DNA of 37,586 bases, from the NCBI GenBank assembly GCA_903910445.1, contig CAIVZR010000052.1:1-37586 (forward strand). The letters run 5' to 3'. The stretch comes from an uncultured Bacteroidota bacterium (GTDB taxonomy: Bacteria > Bacteroidota > Bacteroidia > UKL13-3). Under the pieces are notes generated by a model. That model saw only the letters and a program-made list of their open reading frames with translations. It was not told the origin of the DNA and ran no database searches. Below, piece by piece: positions 8,905 to 17,519 of this stretch (position 1 is the first letter of the stretch; each line of letters opens with the position of its first letter). Position numbers and translations under genes: made by a program.

Positions 8905-10422
8905 ATGAGTAATTTTGAATTAAGCGAGCAAGAATTGTTGCGCCGCACGAAACTAGAAGAGATCCAAAAATTAGGGGTTGACGCTTATCCTGCTGCATTA
9001 TATCCTGTATCTCATCAATCGATAGATATCAAATCTAATTTTAGTTTGGAAAATGCAGAAGCCTATCAATCGGTTTGCATTGCTGGCAGAATTATGAGTG
9101 TTCGCGATATGGGAAAAGCCGCATTTGTTGTGATTCAGGACGCAAGCGGGAAAATTCAAGTTTATATTCGCCGTGATGATATCTGTCCAACGGAAGATAA
9201 ATCATTGTACGATTCAATATTTAAAAAATTAATTGATATTGGTGATATCATTGGTATCAAGGGCTTTGGTTTTATTACAAAAACTGGGGAAACATCAATA
9301 CACGCTCATGAATTTACATTGCTTTCAAAATCGTTGAAACCACTTCCGGTAGTGAAGGAAAAAGAAGGTGAAACTTTTGATGCAGTAACCGACCCTGAAT
9401 TCAGATACCGCCAGCGCTATGCCGATTTAATTATCAATCCTGAAATTAGAGAAGTATTTAAAAAGCGAACTAGAATAGTTCAAATAATTCGTAACTTTTA
9501 TAACGATTTGGGAATGCTAGAAGTAGATACCCCAATCTTACAACCTATTCCAGGTGGTGCAGCAGCACGTCCATTTACTACGCATCATAATGCCCTCGAT
9601 ATGCCATTATATCTGCGTATCGCGAATGAACTTTATCTAAAGCGCCTCATTGTTGGTGGATTTGATGGTGTATTTGAATTTGCAAAAGATTTTAGAAATG
9701 AAGGAATGGATCGCACTCACAATCCTGAATTTACAGTGATGGAAATGTATGCTGCCTATAAGGATTATTTCTGGATGATGGAGCAAACAGAAACATTATT
9801 AGAGAAAATTGCGGTCGATTTATATGGTACTTCAGTAGTGCCAGTTGGCGAAAAATCAATTGATTTCAAAGCTCCTTTCAAGCGTATTACAATGTATGAT
9901 GCAATAAAAGAACATACCGGAATCGATATCTCAGCAATGGATGAGTCGCAATTACGCGATACTTGCAAGCATTTGGGAATTCATGCTGATAATGCGATGG
10001 GAAAAGGCAAAATGATAGATGAGATTTTCGGAGAGAAATGTGAAGCATCTTATGTGCAGCCAACATTTATTATTGATTATCCTGAAGAAATGAGTCCATT
10101 AACAAAAAAGCATCGTAGTAAACCAGGGCTTGTTGAACGCTTTGAGCTCATTGTAAATGGCAAAGAATTAGCCAACGCATATAGCGAGTTAAACGATCCA
10201 ATTGATCAACGCAAACGCTTTGAAGATCAAGTTGCGCTCATGGAAAGAGGTGATGATGAGGCCATGTTTATTGATTACGACTTCTTGCGTGCACTAGAAT
10301 ATGGAATGCCACCAACAAGTGGTATTGGCATTGGAATCGATCGTTTAACGATGATTATGACCAACCAGCATTCGATACAGGATGTACTATTCTTCCCTCA
10401 AATGAGAATGGAGGCGAAGTAA
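8905..10422 (+). CDS. lysS: Lysyl-tRNA synthetase, class II
   Basis: A 505-residue class II aminoacyl-tRNA synthetase that charges tRNA-Lys. The N-terminal OB-fold anticodon-binding domain covers about residues 50-150 ([20 protein letters not shown]). The catalytic domain shows motif 1 around [15 protein letters not shown], motif 2 [15 protein letters not shown], and motif 3 [11 protein letters not shown] near the C-terminus. The lysine-pocket segment [17 protein letters not shown] is intact. Length is normal for bacterial LysS (about 500). A TACCTTCG box at 8871-8878, one base off TAnnTTTG, may be its -7 element, with a 26-base leader. It is an essential housekeeping gene and appears monocistronic. 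Confidence 0.97.
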   Translation: MSNFELSEQELLRRTKLEEIQKLGVDAYPAALYPVSHQSIDIKSNFSLENAEAYQSVCIAGRIMSVRDMGKAAFVVIQDASGKIQVYIRRDDICPTEDKSLYDSIFKKLIDIGDIIGIKGFGFITKTGETSIHAHEFTLLSKSLKPLPVVKEKEGETFDAVTDPEFRYRQRYADLIINPEIREVFKKRTRIVQIIRNFYNDLGMLEVDTPILQPIPGGAAARPFTTHHNALDMPLYLRIANELYLKRLIVGGFDGVFEFAKDFRNEGMDRTHNPEFTVMEMYAAYKDYFWMMEQTETLLEKIAVDLYGTSVVPVGEKSIDFKAPFKRITMYDAIKEHTGIDISAMDESQLRDTCKHLGIHADNAMGKGKMIDEIFGEKCEASYVQPTFIIDYPEEMSPLTKKHRSKPGLVERFELIVNGKELANAYSELNDPIDQRKRFEDQVALMERGDDEAMFIDYDFLRALEYGMPPTSGIGIGIDRLTMIMTNQHSIQDVLFFPQMRMEAK

Positions 10423-10487
10423 TTCGAATCTTCAAAAAAGATGACATTTATTTGACCAAATCGACATTCAGAATCTAATGTATTTAA

Positions 10488-10495
10488 TAGTTTTG
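10488..10495 (+). promoter_or_regulatory. Possible -7 box before the SRPBCC gene
   Basis: TAGTTTTG matches TAnnTTTG and lies 22 bases before the ATG at 10518. I see no convincing TTTG at the expected distance upstream. Confidence 0.4.
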
Positions 10496-10517
10496 CATTT
10501 TCAAAACCAAACGCAAA

Positions 10518-11060
10518 ATGAGAATATTTAAAGGAATTCTAATTGGTATATTAAGCATTATTGCACTATTATTAACCACCGCAATTTTTGTAAAAAAGGA
10601 AGTTAATGTGAAGCGAGAAATCACGATTAACAAACCTGAAAATGAAGTTTTCGATTACTTAAAGTACTTGAAGAATCAGGATAATTTTAGCAAATGGAAT
10701 AAAATTGATCCTGGCATGAAAAAGAATTATACAGGAACAGATGGCACTGTTGGATTTGTCTCTGCATGGGAAAGCGCCAATGATAGTGTTGGAGTTGGAG
10801 AGCAGGAAATAAAAAAGATTACACAATGTGAAAGAATAGATATCGAAATTCGTTTTAAAAAGCCTTTTGAATCAACCAATCAAGCATACTTTACTACCGC
10901 CTTTGCAGGAGAAAATGCAACTAAAGTTAGTTGGGGATTTGATAGTAAGATGCCTTATCCAATGAATTTAATGAACCTATTCATGGATATGGATAAAATG
11001 GTTGGACAAGATTTTGAGGAGGGATTAGCCAACTTAAAGGAGGTGCTTGAAAAAGAATAA
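10518..11060 (+). CDS. SRPBCC-fold (polyketide cyclase-like) membrane-anchored protein
   Basis: A 180-residue protein with one N-terminal membrane helix (about residues 4-25, ILIGILSIIALLLTTAIFV) followed by a START/SRPBCC-type domain: VKREITINKPENEVFDYLKYLKNQDNFSKW and the closing helix DMDKMVGQDFEEGLANLKEVLEKE are characteristic. The fold forms a hydrophobic pocket for lipids or other small molecules; the ligand is unknown. The domain probably faces the periplasm. It is followed by about 200 bases without a gene before the convergent gldE and shows no operon partner. Confidence 0.78.
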   Translation: MRIFKGILIGILSIIALLLTTAIFVKKEVNVKREITINKPENEVFDYLKYLKNQDNFSKWNKIDPGMKKNYTGTDGTVGFVSAWESANDSVGVGEQEIKKITQCERIDIEIRFKKPFESTNQAYFTTAFAGENATKVSWGFDSKMPYPMNLMNLFMDMDKMVGQDFEEGLANLKEVLEKE

Positions 11061-11258
11061 TTTATTCTTTATTCGAATTGCGAATCGACAAATAAGATTT
11101 TAATAATGTTGATATACCCTAAGGGAATATTACTAAAACTATTGCCACTTAAATTAGTTGAGCGTTTTTTTTAAATTCAGAAAAGTATATAAGAACTCAT
11201 TTCGATATTCATAAAGTATGTGGCATTAAAATGCGACAAAAGCTTAAGACTTCGTGTT

Positions 11259-12593
11259 TTAGGATAAGGTGGGCTTAGTAATCTTTACCCTGTTTATTTT
11301 ACGCTTATCAACTGTTTCAATTTTAAATTCAACAGATGCGATATCTAGTTTCTGGCCAATATTCGGAATCTTTTCAAACACTTCTGTAATCAGTCCGTTT
11401 ATGGTTTCTGATTCTCCCTTGAATTCATCGAAATAATCATCAGGCAAATTCAATACACGACAAAGATCTATAATATTGGTTTTGCCTTCGAAAACATAAC
11501 TATAATCATCAAGCTTACTATACTGTATTTCTTCTACATCAAACTCATCATTCATCTCACCAAAAACTTCTTCAATGATATCATCCATTGTAACGATTCC
11601 CAAAGCGCCACCATACTCATCAACTACAATTGCCATATGTGTTTTCTCAGCTTGAAAATCTTTCAAGAGGTCGTCAATTTTTTTGTTTTCAGGAACAAAC
11701 TTAGCTGGTTTTGCAAGCGATTCCCAATTGAAATCATCACCTTCATGAATATAAGGAAGCACATCCTTTATGAATAAAACGCCAACAACATTATCGAAAC
11801 CTTTATGAGTAACGGGGAATCGTGAATAACCCCATTGCTTGATACGATTAATTAAATCGTGGAATTTCATATTGTTTTCAATATAGGCAACATCAATTCT
11901 CGGTTTCATTACCTGCTTTACGTCGGTCTCTCCAAAGTTTACAATATTTTTCAGAATGAGCTTCTCTTCCTTTGGGGTGTCTTTATCACTTGTGATATCG
12001 ATGGCATAGTTTAATTCATCAACAGATACTGTATGACCTTTTTTAGTAATTCGTTTATCGATAATTGCAGAAGTACGAGAAAGCATCCATACAAAAGGCT
12101 TTAGCGCTTGGCTTAATCGAAGCATCGGGAAAGCCATTAATTTACCCACCTTGTATGCGTTTTGCGCTGCATATAATTTAGGAAGAACTTCACCAAATAG
12201 TACAATTACAAAGGTTACTACTACCGTTTCAAAGACAATTCGACCAACGGGGTATTGTGAAAAATCGAAAATTAGATTAATGAGATAAGTGCTCAACATG
12301 ACCACTGTTACGTTAATAAAGTTTCCGGCAATAAGTATAGTCGCGATTAAAATTTTGTGCTTATTGATAAGCCACAGAATTGTTTTTGATTTTGGTGATT
12401 GCTCTTCATCGAGCTCATGAAGTTGAGTAGGGGAGAGTGAGAAAAAGGCATTTTCACTGCCTGCAATTAATGCCCCCAGAAACACACAAATAATAATGAA
12501 AAAAACACAAGCGGTAATAACGCCGACATCAGCAATCCCAAGATTGTGATTAAGGATGTCTAAAAAAAAAATATTTGTATGTTCGGGGGGCAC
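11259..12593 (-). CDS. gldE: Gliding-motility-associated CNNM/CorC-like protein GldE
   Basis: A 444-residue membrane protein: DUF21/CNNM domain with about four membrane helices (residues ~20-190, including VGVITACVFFIIICVFLGAL and the small-residue motif AGSENAFFSL), a CBS-domain pair (~200-340, with VMKPRIDVAYI and MAIVVDEYGGALGIVTMDD), and a C-terminal CorC_HlyC/transporter-associated domain. Relatives are implicated in Mg2+/Co2+ handling; GldE supports gliding and T9SS function in F. johnsoniae. The third place in mutY-ssb-gldE matches the arrangement in gliding Bacteroidota and favours GldE over a generic hemolysin-family protein. gldD, often next to it, is absent. The start is a GTG at 12593, 15 bases after the ssb stop; no upstream ATG fits. 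Confidence 0.85.
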   Translation of the reverse strand: MPPEHTNIFFLDILNHNLGIADVGVITACVFFIIICVFLGALIAGSENAFFSLSPTQLHELDEEQSPKSKTILWLINKHKILIATILIAGNFINVTVVMLSTYLINLIFDFSQYPVGRIVFETVVVTFVIVLFGEVLPKLYAAQNAYKVGKLMAFPMLRLSQALKPFVWMLSRTSAIIDKRITKKGHTVSVDELNYAIDITSDKDTPKEEKLILKNIVNFGETDVKQVMKPRIDVAYIENNMKFHDLINRIKQWGYSRFPVTHKGFDNVVGVLFIKDVLPYIHEGDDFNWESLAKPAKFVPENKKIDDLLKDFQAEKTHMAIVVDEYGGALGIVTMDDIIEEVFGEMNDEFDVEEIQYSKLDDYSYVFEGKTNIIDLCRVLNLPDDYFDEFKGESETINGLITEVFEKIPNIGQKLDIASVEFKIETVDKRKINRVKITKPTLS

Positions 12594-12608
12594 TATTAAT
12601 AGATATGA

Positions 12609-13034
12609 TTAGAAGGGCAAATCGTCAACTGATGATGTATTTACAAAATCATCTGGGTTGGGCACTCCGATAGGAGATTCGACAGATCCAGAAGTTTTGT
12701 TATCGCTAGCACTACCTAACATGGTAAATCCGAGTACTCGAATAAATGTACGGTACTTTTTAATTCCATTGTCTTCCCAGCTGTCGGTTTTTATTTTACC
12801 CTCTACGTAAACTTGCTTTCCTTTACGTAGATATTGTTCGGCTACTTTCGCTTGTTCACCCCATATTTCGAGGTTGTGCCATTCGGTCGACTCTTGTACA
12901 TTTCCATTCCTGTCTTTGAATTTCTCTGTAGTTGCGAGTGATACTTTGGCTACTTTAGTGCCGTTTTCGAGTGTTTTAACTTCTGGGTCTTTTCCTAAGT
13001 GCCCAATAAGCATAACTTTGTTTAATGATGCCAT
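12609..13034 (-). CDS. ssb: Single-stranded DNA-binding protein
   Basis: A 141-residue SSB. The OB-fold opens MASLNKVMLIGHLGKDPEVK and contains STEWHNLEIWGEQAKVAEQYLRKGKQVYVEGK and WEDNGIKKYRTFI, all diagnostic. A linker of about 30 residues leads to the acidic tip SSVDDLPF, which recruits DNA replication and repair proteins. The linker is short compared with the E. coli protein. It lies 26 bases downstream of mutY and 15 upstream of gldE in one minus-strand operon, so replication/repair and motility genes are likely co-transcribed. Confidence 0.97.
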   Translation of the reverse strand: MASLNKVMLIGHLGKDPEVKTLENGTKVAKVSLATTEKFKDRNGNVQESTEWHNLEIWGEQAKVAEQYLRKGKQVYVEGKIKTDSWEDNGIKKYRTFIRVLGFTMLGSASDNKTSGSVESPIGVPNPDDFVNTSSVDDLPF

Positions 13035-13060
13035 GATGTGTTGTTTAATTTAAAAGGTTT

Positions 13061-14134
13061 TTAATGTTGTTTAAATTGTTCGTCATGCAAAAAGGTTTCT
13101 ATTACTTTTGGCACAGCGAACGTATTTACTGTGTTTATTTCAATGTCAAATATAGAAGAATTTTCCAAATTTAAAGGACTATCAATATTCACAATATAAA
13201 AAGTAACGGAAATATGTTGATGAGTTAATTTATGAAGTACTGTTTTTGAAGTTCTAAAATCAATATTCTTACAATTTGACACCCATTTGAGATAATCCTC
13301 ACTTCTTAAAAGTTGATTTATAGCTATTGGTTTTGAAGTTTCAATCATTGGCATTTCGTACAACCCTTGCCACACATCACCTGCGCCTCTTTTTCTTAGG
13401 TACATTGTGTTTGGCTTTTTTATAAATGCGAAATAATGAAAGTATCTTTTGGTGACTTTAATTGCTTTACCTTTTACGGGGAGCTCACTTATTCTCTCTT
13501 CCTTAAAGGCATAACAATCATGAACAAAGGGGCATACCTGGCAATTTGGATTTTGTGGTTTGCATTGCATCGCACCAAATTCCATCAATGCCTGATTTAA
13601 TGCGGCCGGTTTAGCAGTTGATTGCATCCACTCGTTGAGTAGTTCCATAACGGAAGTACGAGTGATTGCCAAATCAATTGGTGAATCAATACCATATAGG
13701 CGGGTTATGAAACGAAATACATTACCATCTAATACAGGTGTTTTTAAATTAAAGGCAAAACTACCTATGGCCGAGGCAGTGTAATTTCCTATTCCCTTCA
13801 ATGATAATAACTCCTCATAGGTACGTGGGAATTCGCCATGGTATTGGGTTGTAATGGCACGCGCAGCCTCCAATAAATTGCGTGCTCTACTATAATATCC
13901 CAAGCCTTGCCATAGTTTCATTATCTCGTCATCAGAAGCCCCAGCCAATTCGGCTACGGTAGGAAAGTTTTCCACGAATTTAAGATAGTAAGGAAGGCCC
14001 TGTTCTACTCTTGTTTGTTGTAAAATAATCTCCGAAAGCCATATTTTATATGGGTCAGAGGTATGTCGCCATGGGAGGTCCCTTTTGTTTTTTAGATACC
14101 ACTCAATCAGTGAGTTAGCTGCGGTTTTTGACAT
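13061..14134 (-). CDS. mutY: A/G-specific adenine glycosylase MutY
   Basis: A 357-residue base-excision repair glycosylase that removes adenine opposite 8-oxoguanine. Visible: catalytic Glu35 in WLSEIILQQTRV, helix-hairpin-helix LKGIGNYTASAIGSFAF, catalytic Asp in PVLDGNVFRFITR, and a complete 4Fe-4S loop with spacing C-x6-C-x2-C-x5-C (CKPQNPNCQVCPFVHDC). The C-terminal third is the NUDIX-like 8-oxoG recognition domain (YLRKRGAGDVWQGLYEMP). It is the first gene of mutY-ssb-gldE. The 78-base gap to the divergent HU gene must hold both promoters, though I see no perfect TAnnTTTG box there. Confidence 0.96.
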   Translation of the reverse strand: MSKTAANSLIEWYLKNKRDLPWRHTSDPYKIWLSEIILQQTRVEQGLPYYLKFVENFPTVAELAGASDDEIMKLWQGLGYYSRARNLLEAARAITTQYHGEFPRTYEELLSLKGIGNYTASAIGSFAFNLKTPVLDGNVFRFITRLYGIDSPIDLAITRTSVMELLNEWMQSTAKPAALNQALMEFGAMQCKPQNPNCQVCPFVHDCYAFKEERISELPVKGKAIKVTKRYFHYFAFIKKPNTMYLRKRGAGDVWQGLYEMPMIETSKPIAINQLLRSEDYLKWVSNCKNIDFRTSKTVLHKLTHQHISVTFYIVNIDSPLNLENSSIFDIEINTVNTFAVPKVIETFLHDEQFKQH

Positions 14135-14212
14135 TTGGGAGCTATTTTATAAAAAAAAATTGTATTTATCGTTTTTCATTCCAATATTTGTATTCATCTA
14201 AATACCAGTTCT

Positions 14213-14512
14213 ATGACAAAAGCCGACATCGTTAATGAGGTTGTTTCTAAAACAAGTCTTGACAAGAATGATGTTCAAAACATCATTGAAGTATTTCTAA
14301 AAAACATTAAAAGCAATATGATAGATGGCAAAAATATCTATTTCAGAGGCTTTGGAAGTTTTATTTTAAAGAAACGAGCGAAAAAAATAGCTCGAAATAT
14401 CTCTAAAAACACGGCAATGGTCATCGACGAGCATTTCATACCCAAATTTAAACCTGCCAAAACCTTTATGGATAAAGTAAAGAAGAGCGATGCAGTGAAA
14501 AAACTATCATAA
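14213..14512 (+). CDS. HU/IHF-family DNA-binding protein
   Basis: A 99-residue histone-like protein: helical dimerisation body MTKADIVNEVVSKTSLDKNDVQNI, the FRGFGSF turn, and the DNA-bending beta arm (RNISKNTAMVIDEHFIPKFKP) with FKPAKTF at the end of the fold. The usual arm-tip Pro (NP, as in RNPxT) is replaced by RNISKNT, a modest departure. It binds and bends DNA as a dimer in nucleoid organisation. It is transcribed divergently from mutY and closed by a strong bidirectional terminator. Confidence 0.92.
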   Translation: MTKADIVNEVVSKTSLDKNDVQNIIEVFLKNIKSNMIDGKNIYFRGFGSFILKKRAKKIARNISKNTAMVIDEHFIPKFKPAKTFMDKVKKSDAVKKLS

Positions 14513-14536
14513 GCTTCTTCTTATAAAGTCACAAAA

Positions 14537-14572
14537 AAAAAAGAGTTTCGATATTTCGAAACTCTTTTTTTT
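14537..14572. terminator. Bidirectional terminator between the HU gene and pit
   Basis: AAAAAAGAGTTTCGA pairs with TCGAAACTCTTTTTT around a TATT loop (loop 14552-14555), with A and T tracts on the two sides. It can serve the HU gene on the plus strand and the pit operon on the minus strand, which converge here. Confidence 0.93.
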
Positions 14573-14587
14573 ATTGTTCAAATTCAA

Positions 14588-15661
14588 TTAATTGATAAAT
14601 ATGAATCTAAGCACGTAGAATACCAATGCAGCCAAAACTGCAGATACAGGGATGGTTAAAATCCATGCCCAGAGTAAATTAATTGTTACTCCCCAGCGCA
14701 CTGCACTCACTCGTTTTGTTAATCCTACACCTATAATTGACCCCGTGATGGTATGTGTGGTTGAAACCGGTATACCGAACGCCTGTGTTAAATATAAAGT
14801 GATGGCACCAGCCGATTCTGCTGCAACACCTTCAAGAGGAGTTACTTTTGTAATACGTGTTCCCATCGTCTTGATAATCTTCCATCCTCCACTTAAAGTA
14901 CCTAGAGCAATGGCTGCAAAGCAACCTAATTGAACCCAGTCAGGAATAATTAAATGTGATTTCCCATTAGCTCCAACTTCCTTTCCAACCTGGGCCCAAT
15001 GTGGTATTTCAGCACCTACAGCATTATTTGCATATACTAGCAAGGCTGCTGCAATAATCCCCATTACCTTTTGTGCGTCATTACTTCCATGACCTAATGA
15101 GAATGCTGCAGAAGATACTAGTTGTAACTTTTTAAACCATCGATCCGCTTTGTGAGGGTTTACTTTTTTACATACATTTATAATCAAAAGGGAAATGAAA
15201 TAGGAGATAACCATTCCGATCAAAGGGGCTAAGAAAATAAAAGCAATGGTGGTATAAATTTTTGAGACATCGGCCAAAACACCAAAACCAGCTTTGGCAA
15301 CTGCGGCTCCTGCAAAACCTCCCAATAAGGTATGTGATGAAGAAGAAGGAATACCAAACCACCAAGTAAGTAGGTTCCATGTTACAGCGGCTAATAATCC
15401 TGCAAGAATTACATAGAGGTCGATGGCATCTGTTTTTACGATTTTTGCAATTGAGTCGGCTACTTTTAGCTCAAAACCTAGCCAATGGTTTTTGCACAAA
15501 ACCAATACTACAGCATTGAAGAATGCTGCCCATGCTACCGCTTGCAATGGGGTAAGTACTTTTGTAGAAACTACCGTTGCAATGGAATTCGCAGCATCAT
15601 GAAAACCATTGATGTAGTCGAATACGAGTGCCAATATTATTACGATGATTAATAAAGTCAT
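14588..15661 (-). CDS. pit: Inorganic phosphate transporter, PiT family
   Basis: A 357-residue polytopic membrane protein with both PiT signature repeats: FDYINGFHDAANSIATVVSTK at the N-terminus with GIPSSSSHTLLGGFAGAAV, and the second copy SLGHGSNDAQKVMGI with GIPVSTTHTITGSIIGVG. About ten hydrophobic helices are visible. It carries out low-affinity H+- or metal-coupled phosphate uptake, and family members also admit arsenate. It is downstream of the DUF47 gene with a 50-base gap, the standard pairing. The neighbouring plus-strand ars operon, divergent from this pair, makes the arsenate connection noteworthy. Confidence 0.94.
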   Translation of the reverse strand: MTLLIIVIILALVFDYINGFHDAANSIATVVSTKVLTPLQAVAWAAFFNAVVLVLCKNHWLGFELKVADSIAKIVKTDAIDLYVILAGLLAAVTWNLLTWWFGIPSSSSHTLLGGFAGAAVAKAGFGVLADVSKIYTTIAFIFLAPLIGMVISYFISLLIINVCKKVNPHKADRWFKKLQLVSSAAFSLGHGSNDAQKVMGIIAAALLVYANNAVGAEIPHWAQVGKEVGANGKSHLIIPDWVQLGCFAAIALGTLSGGWKIIKTMGTRITKVTPLEGVAAESAGAITLYLTQAFGIPVSTTHTITGSIIGVGLTKRVSAVRWGVTINLLWAWILTIPVSAVLAALVFYVLRFIFIN

Positions 15662-15711
15662 GTTTTATAATTTGATTTTTTAATAATTAGCATCGATTAA
15701 AGTAGCTCTAA

Positions 15712-16362
15712 TTATGCGTACTTCACGATGATGGATTCGATAACATTAGCGGCGTCTTCGCACTTATCAGTAGCCGTTTCTAAAGCACTAAGTACTTCTT
15801 TTTGCTTTATTAATTCGATAGCATTGGTTTCAAACTCAAATAAGTTAGCAACAGCCGTATCAAATACATAATCGCTTTGGTTTTCAATACTGTTAATTCG
15901 AACACAAGCATCCGTTATATTTCTTAGGTTCTTCATATTACGCAACTCTTTCACAGCTTTCTCAAGCTCTTTAGTGCTTTGCATAATGAGCTCAGCCAAC
16001 TTCTTTATATATTCAGATATATTATCAACCTTATAATATAAAATGCGATTGGTACTTCCATGAATATAGTCTGCTACATCATCAATGGCCGATGCAAGGT
16101 AGTGTATATCCTCACGATCAAAAGGTGTGATAAAATTCTTACTAAGCTCCAAGAAAATTTGATGGGTAATTTCATCTCCACGATGTTCCAGATCTTCTAT
16201 GGCCTTTATTTTAATATTTCTCTCGTCAATATTGGCGCAGTTTACAGCTTCCACTAAAGCTTCTCCCATCTGTGAAAGGTTCGCTGTTGCTTGTTCGAAC
16301 AAAGGAAAAAAGTTTCTGTCTTTTGGTACGAAGTACTGAAAAATTGAGTTTAATGATGCCAT
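15712..16362 (-). CDS. DUF47/PhoU-like phosphate transport regulator
   Basis: A 216-residue soluble, all-helical protein of the DUF47 (PhoU-like, TIGR00153) family: opening FVPKDRNFFPLFEQATANL, then IEDLEHRGDEITHQIF with the metal-binding ExxxD-type motif, DREDIHYLASAIDDVADYIHG, and C-terminal ALETATDKCEDAANVIESIIVKYA. These proteins are nearly always encoded next to pit and are thought to modulate the transporter. It is the promoter-proximal gene of the pair. Its upstream region (16363-16694) is shared with the divergent ars operon. Confidence 0.92.
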   Translation of the reverse strand: MASLNSIFQYFVPKDRNFFPLFEQATANLSQMGEALVEAVNCANIDERNIKIKAIEDLEHRGDEITHQIFLELSKNFITPFDREDIHYLASAIDDVADYIHGSTNRILYYKVDNISEYIKKLAELIMQSTKELEKAVKELRNMKNLRNITDACVRINSIENQSDYVFDTAVANLFEFETNAIELIKQKEVLSALETATDKCEDAANVIESIIVKYA

Positions 16363-16660
16363 GATTTTTATGTATTTAAGCGCGAATAAAGTTATTACAA
16401 TGTTAAGATAGTATTAAATTGGGTTTGAACTTACTGTAAAATGCACTTCTGAAAGTTTATTTCTACCTAATAACATCAATAGAACTACTAGAAATGGTAT
16501 TCTAGGTTTAATGTTCAAATTAGTGGTTGCTTTGTACTCAATTACTCCGCCTAAATCTATTTCCACTAGGATTCTAGAATAAATCTATTATTCCTTACCA
16601 CGAACCTCAAAACTTTGTTTTTAACTATTTCAAAAAATAGTACGCCAAAATCGATTTCTT
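16363..16660. other. Gene-less divergent intergenic region between DUF47-pit and ars
   Basis: No convincing ORF on either strand. It holds CTAGAA (16488-16493) and TTCTAG (16500-16505) as a 6-bp inverted repeat with a 6-base spacer, and the perfect palindrome ATTCTAGAAT at 16571-16580. These may be operator half-sites, but A/T-rich DNA produces such matches easily. No clear TAnnTTTG box was found for the pit side. Confidence 0.4.
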
Positions 16661-16689
16661 TATCGTAATATTGCGATATAATAAATTTG
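16655..16689 (+). promoter_or_regulatory. ars operon promoter with ArsR-type operator
   Basis: TTTC (16655-16658) and TAAATTTG (16682-16689) form a promoter with a 23-base spacer. The spacer is filled by an 18-bp palindrome at 16661-16678, TATCGTAATATTGCGATA, symmetric except for one T/G pair. A repressor there would block polymerase directly; length and position fit a winged-helix ArsR dimer. The arsR ATG at 16695 begins five bases past the -7 box. Confidence 0.75.
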
Positions 16690-16694
16690 TAAAA

Positions 16695-17027
16695 ATGGGC
16701 GCTTCTAAAACGGAACATTTTTCTGCATCACAAAATACCATTGCATCACTTGCAAAGGCCTTGGGGCATCCTGCACGAATTGCGATACTAGAGTATCTGC
16801 TTAAGTCGGAAACATGTATATGTGGAGATATTGTAAATGAATTGCCTTTGGCTCAAGCAACGGTATCGCAGCATTTGAAAGAGCTGAAAAATTCGGGGCT
16901 AATAAAAGGAAGTATTGAGGGTACCTCCATCTGTTATTGTATTGATGAAGAAGTGCTAAAGAAACTCCAAGACTACTTCGGGAAAATAAGTGAAGGATTG
17001 AATCTTAAAAAATCAAATTGTTGCTAA
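16695..17027 (+). CDS. arsR: ArsR/SmtB-family metalloregulator
   Basis: A 110-residue winged-helix repressor: LAKALGHPARIAILEYLLKSETCICGDIVNELPLAQATVSQHLKELKNSGLIKG contains the HTH. The alpha-3 Cys pair CIC (in ETCICGD) matches the arsenite-sensing ELCVCDL site, and the C-terminus ends SNCC with another thiol pair. It should dissociate from DNA on binding As(III) or Sb(III). The ATG at 16695 (MGASKTEH) is preferred over a TTG at 16671, because the operator and -7 box overlap the upstream codons. It is the first gene of a four-gene operon, 12 bases before the next. Confidence 0.93.
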   Translation: MGASKTEHFSASQNTIASLAKALGHPARIAILEYLLKSETCICGDIVNELPLAQATVSQHLKELKNSGLIKGSIEGTSICYCIDEEVLKKLQDYFGKISEGLNLKKSNCC

Positions 17028-17039
17028 AATACTATCATT

Positions 17040-17507
17040 ATGAAATTATCTGAAGTCAAAACACAATTAAAAAATTTAGAAGTTTTAAACTTCCAATTAG
17101 AAAACGGAACACCAGTTCCTGAACATTTTCATGTTACAGAAGTGGGGGTGATTTCCAAACATTTTATCGACTGCGGCGGAGTGGTTAGAAATGAAAAGGT
17201 GGCCAACTTTCAATTATGGGACGCCAATGATTTCGATCATCGATTGAAACCACAAAAATTATTGAACATCATTGCACTCTCTGAACAAAAACTAGGTATG
17301 GAGGATTTAGAAGTAGAGGTGGAATATCAAGCCGATACTATTGGCAAATATGATTTAGGTTTCAATGGGAAAAACTTTGTTCTTCAATCAAAGGAAACCA
17401 ACTGTTTGGCATCTGATAAATGTGGTATTCCACAAGAAAAATTAAAAGTGAGTTTAAAAAACCTAACCACCGAAAATAGCTGCACCCCAGGAAGTGGATG
17501 CTGCTAA
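17040..17507 (+). CDS. DUF6428 family protein in ars operon
   Basis: A 155-residue soluble protein without signal peptide or membrane helices, resembling the small proteins of the DUF6428 type that follow arsR in many Bacteroidota operons. A His-rich stretch PEHFHVTEVG near residue 30, then HFIDCGG, and a C-terminus ending with NCLASDKCG and SCTPGSGCC give it several candidate thiol or metal ligands. Biochemical function is unknown; an arsenic-binding or accessory role is inferred from position and cysteines. There are 12-base gaps on both sides, so it is surely co-transcribed with arsR and the efflux gene. Confidence 0.75.
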   Translation: MKLSEVKTQLKNLEVLNFQLENGTPVPEHFHVTEVGVISKHFIDCGGVVRNEKVANFQLWDANDFDHRLKPQKLLNIIALSEQKLGMEDLEVEVEYQADTIGKYDLGFNGKNFVLQSKETNCLASDKCGIPQEKLKVSLKNLTTENSCTPGSGCC

Positions 17508-17519
17508 ATACTTATAAAT

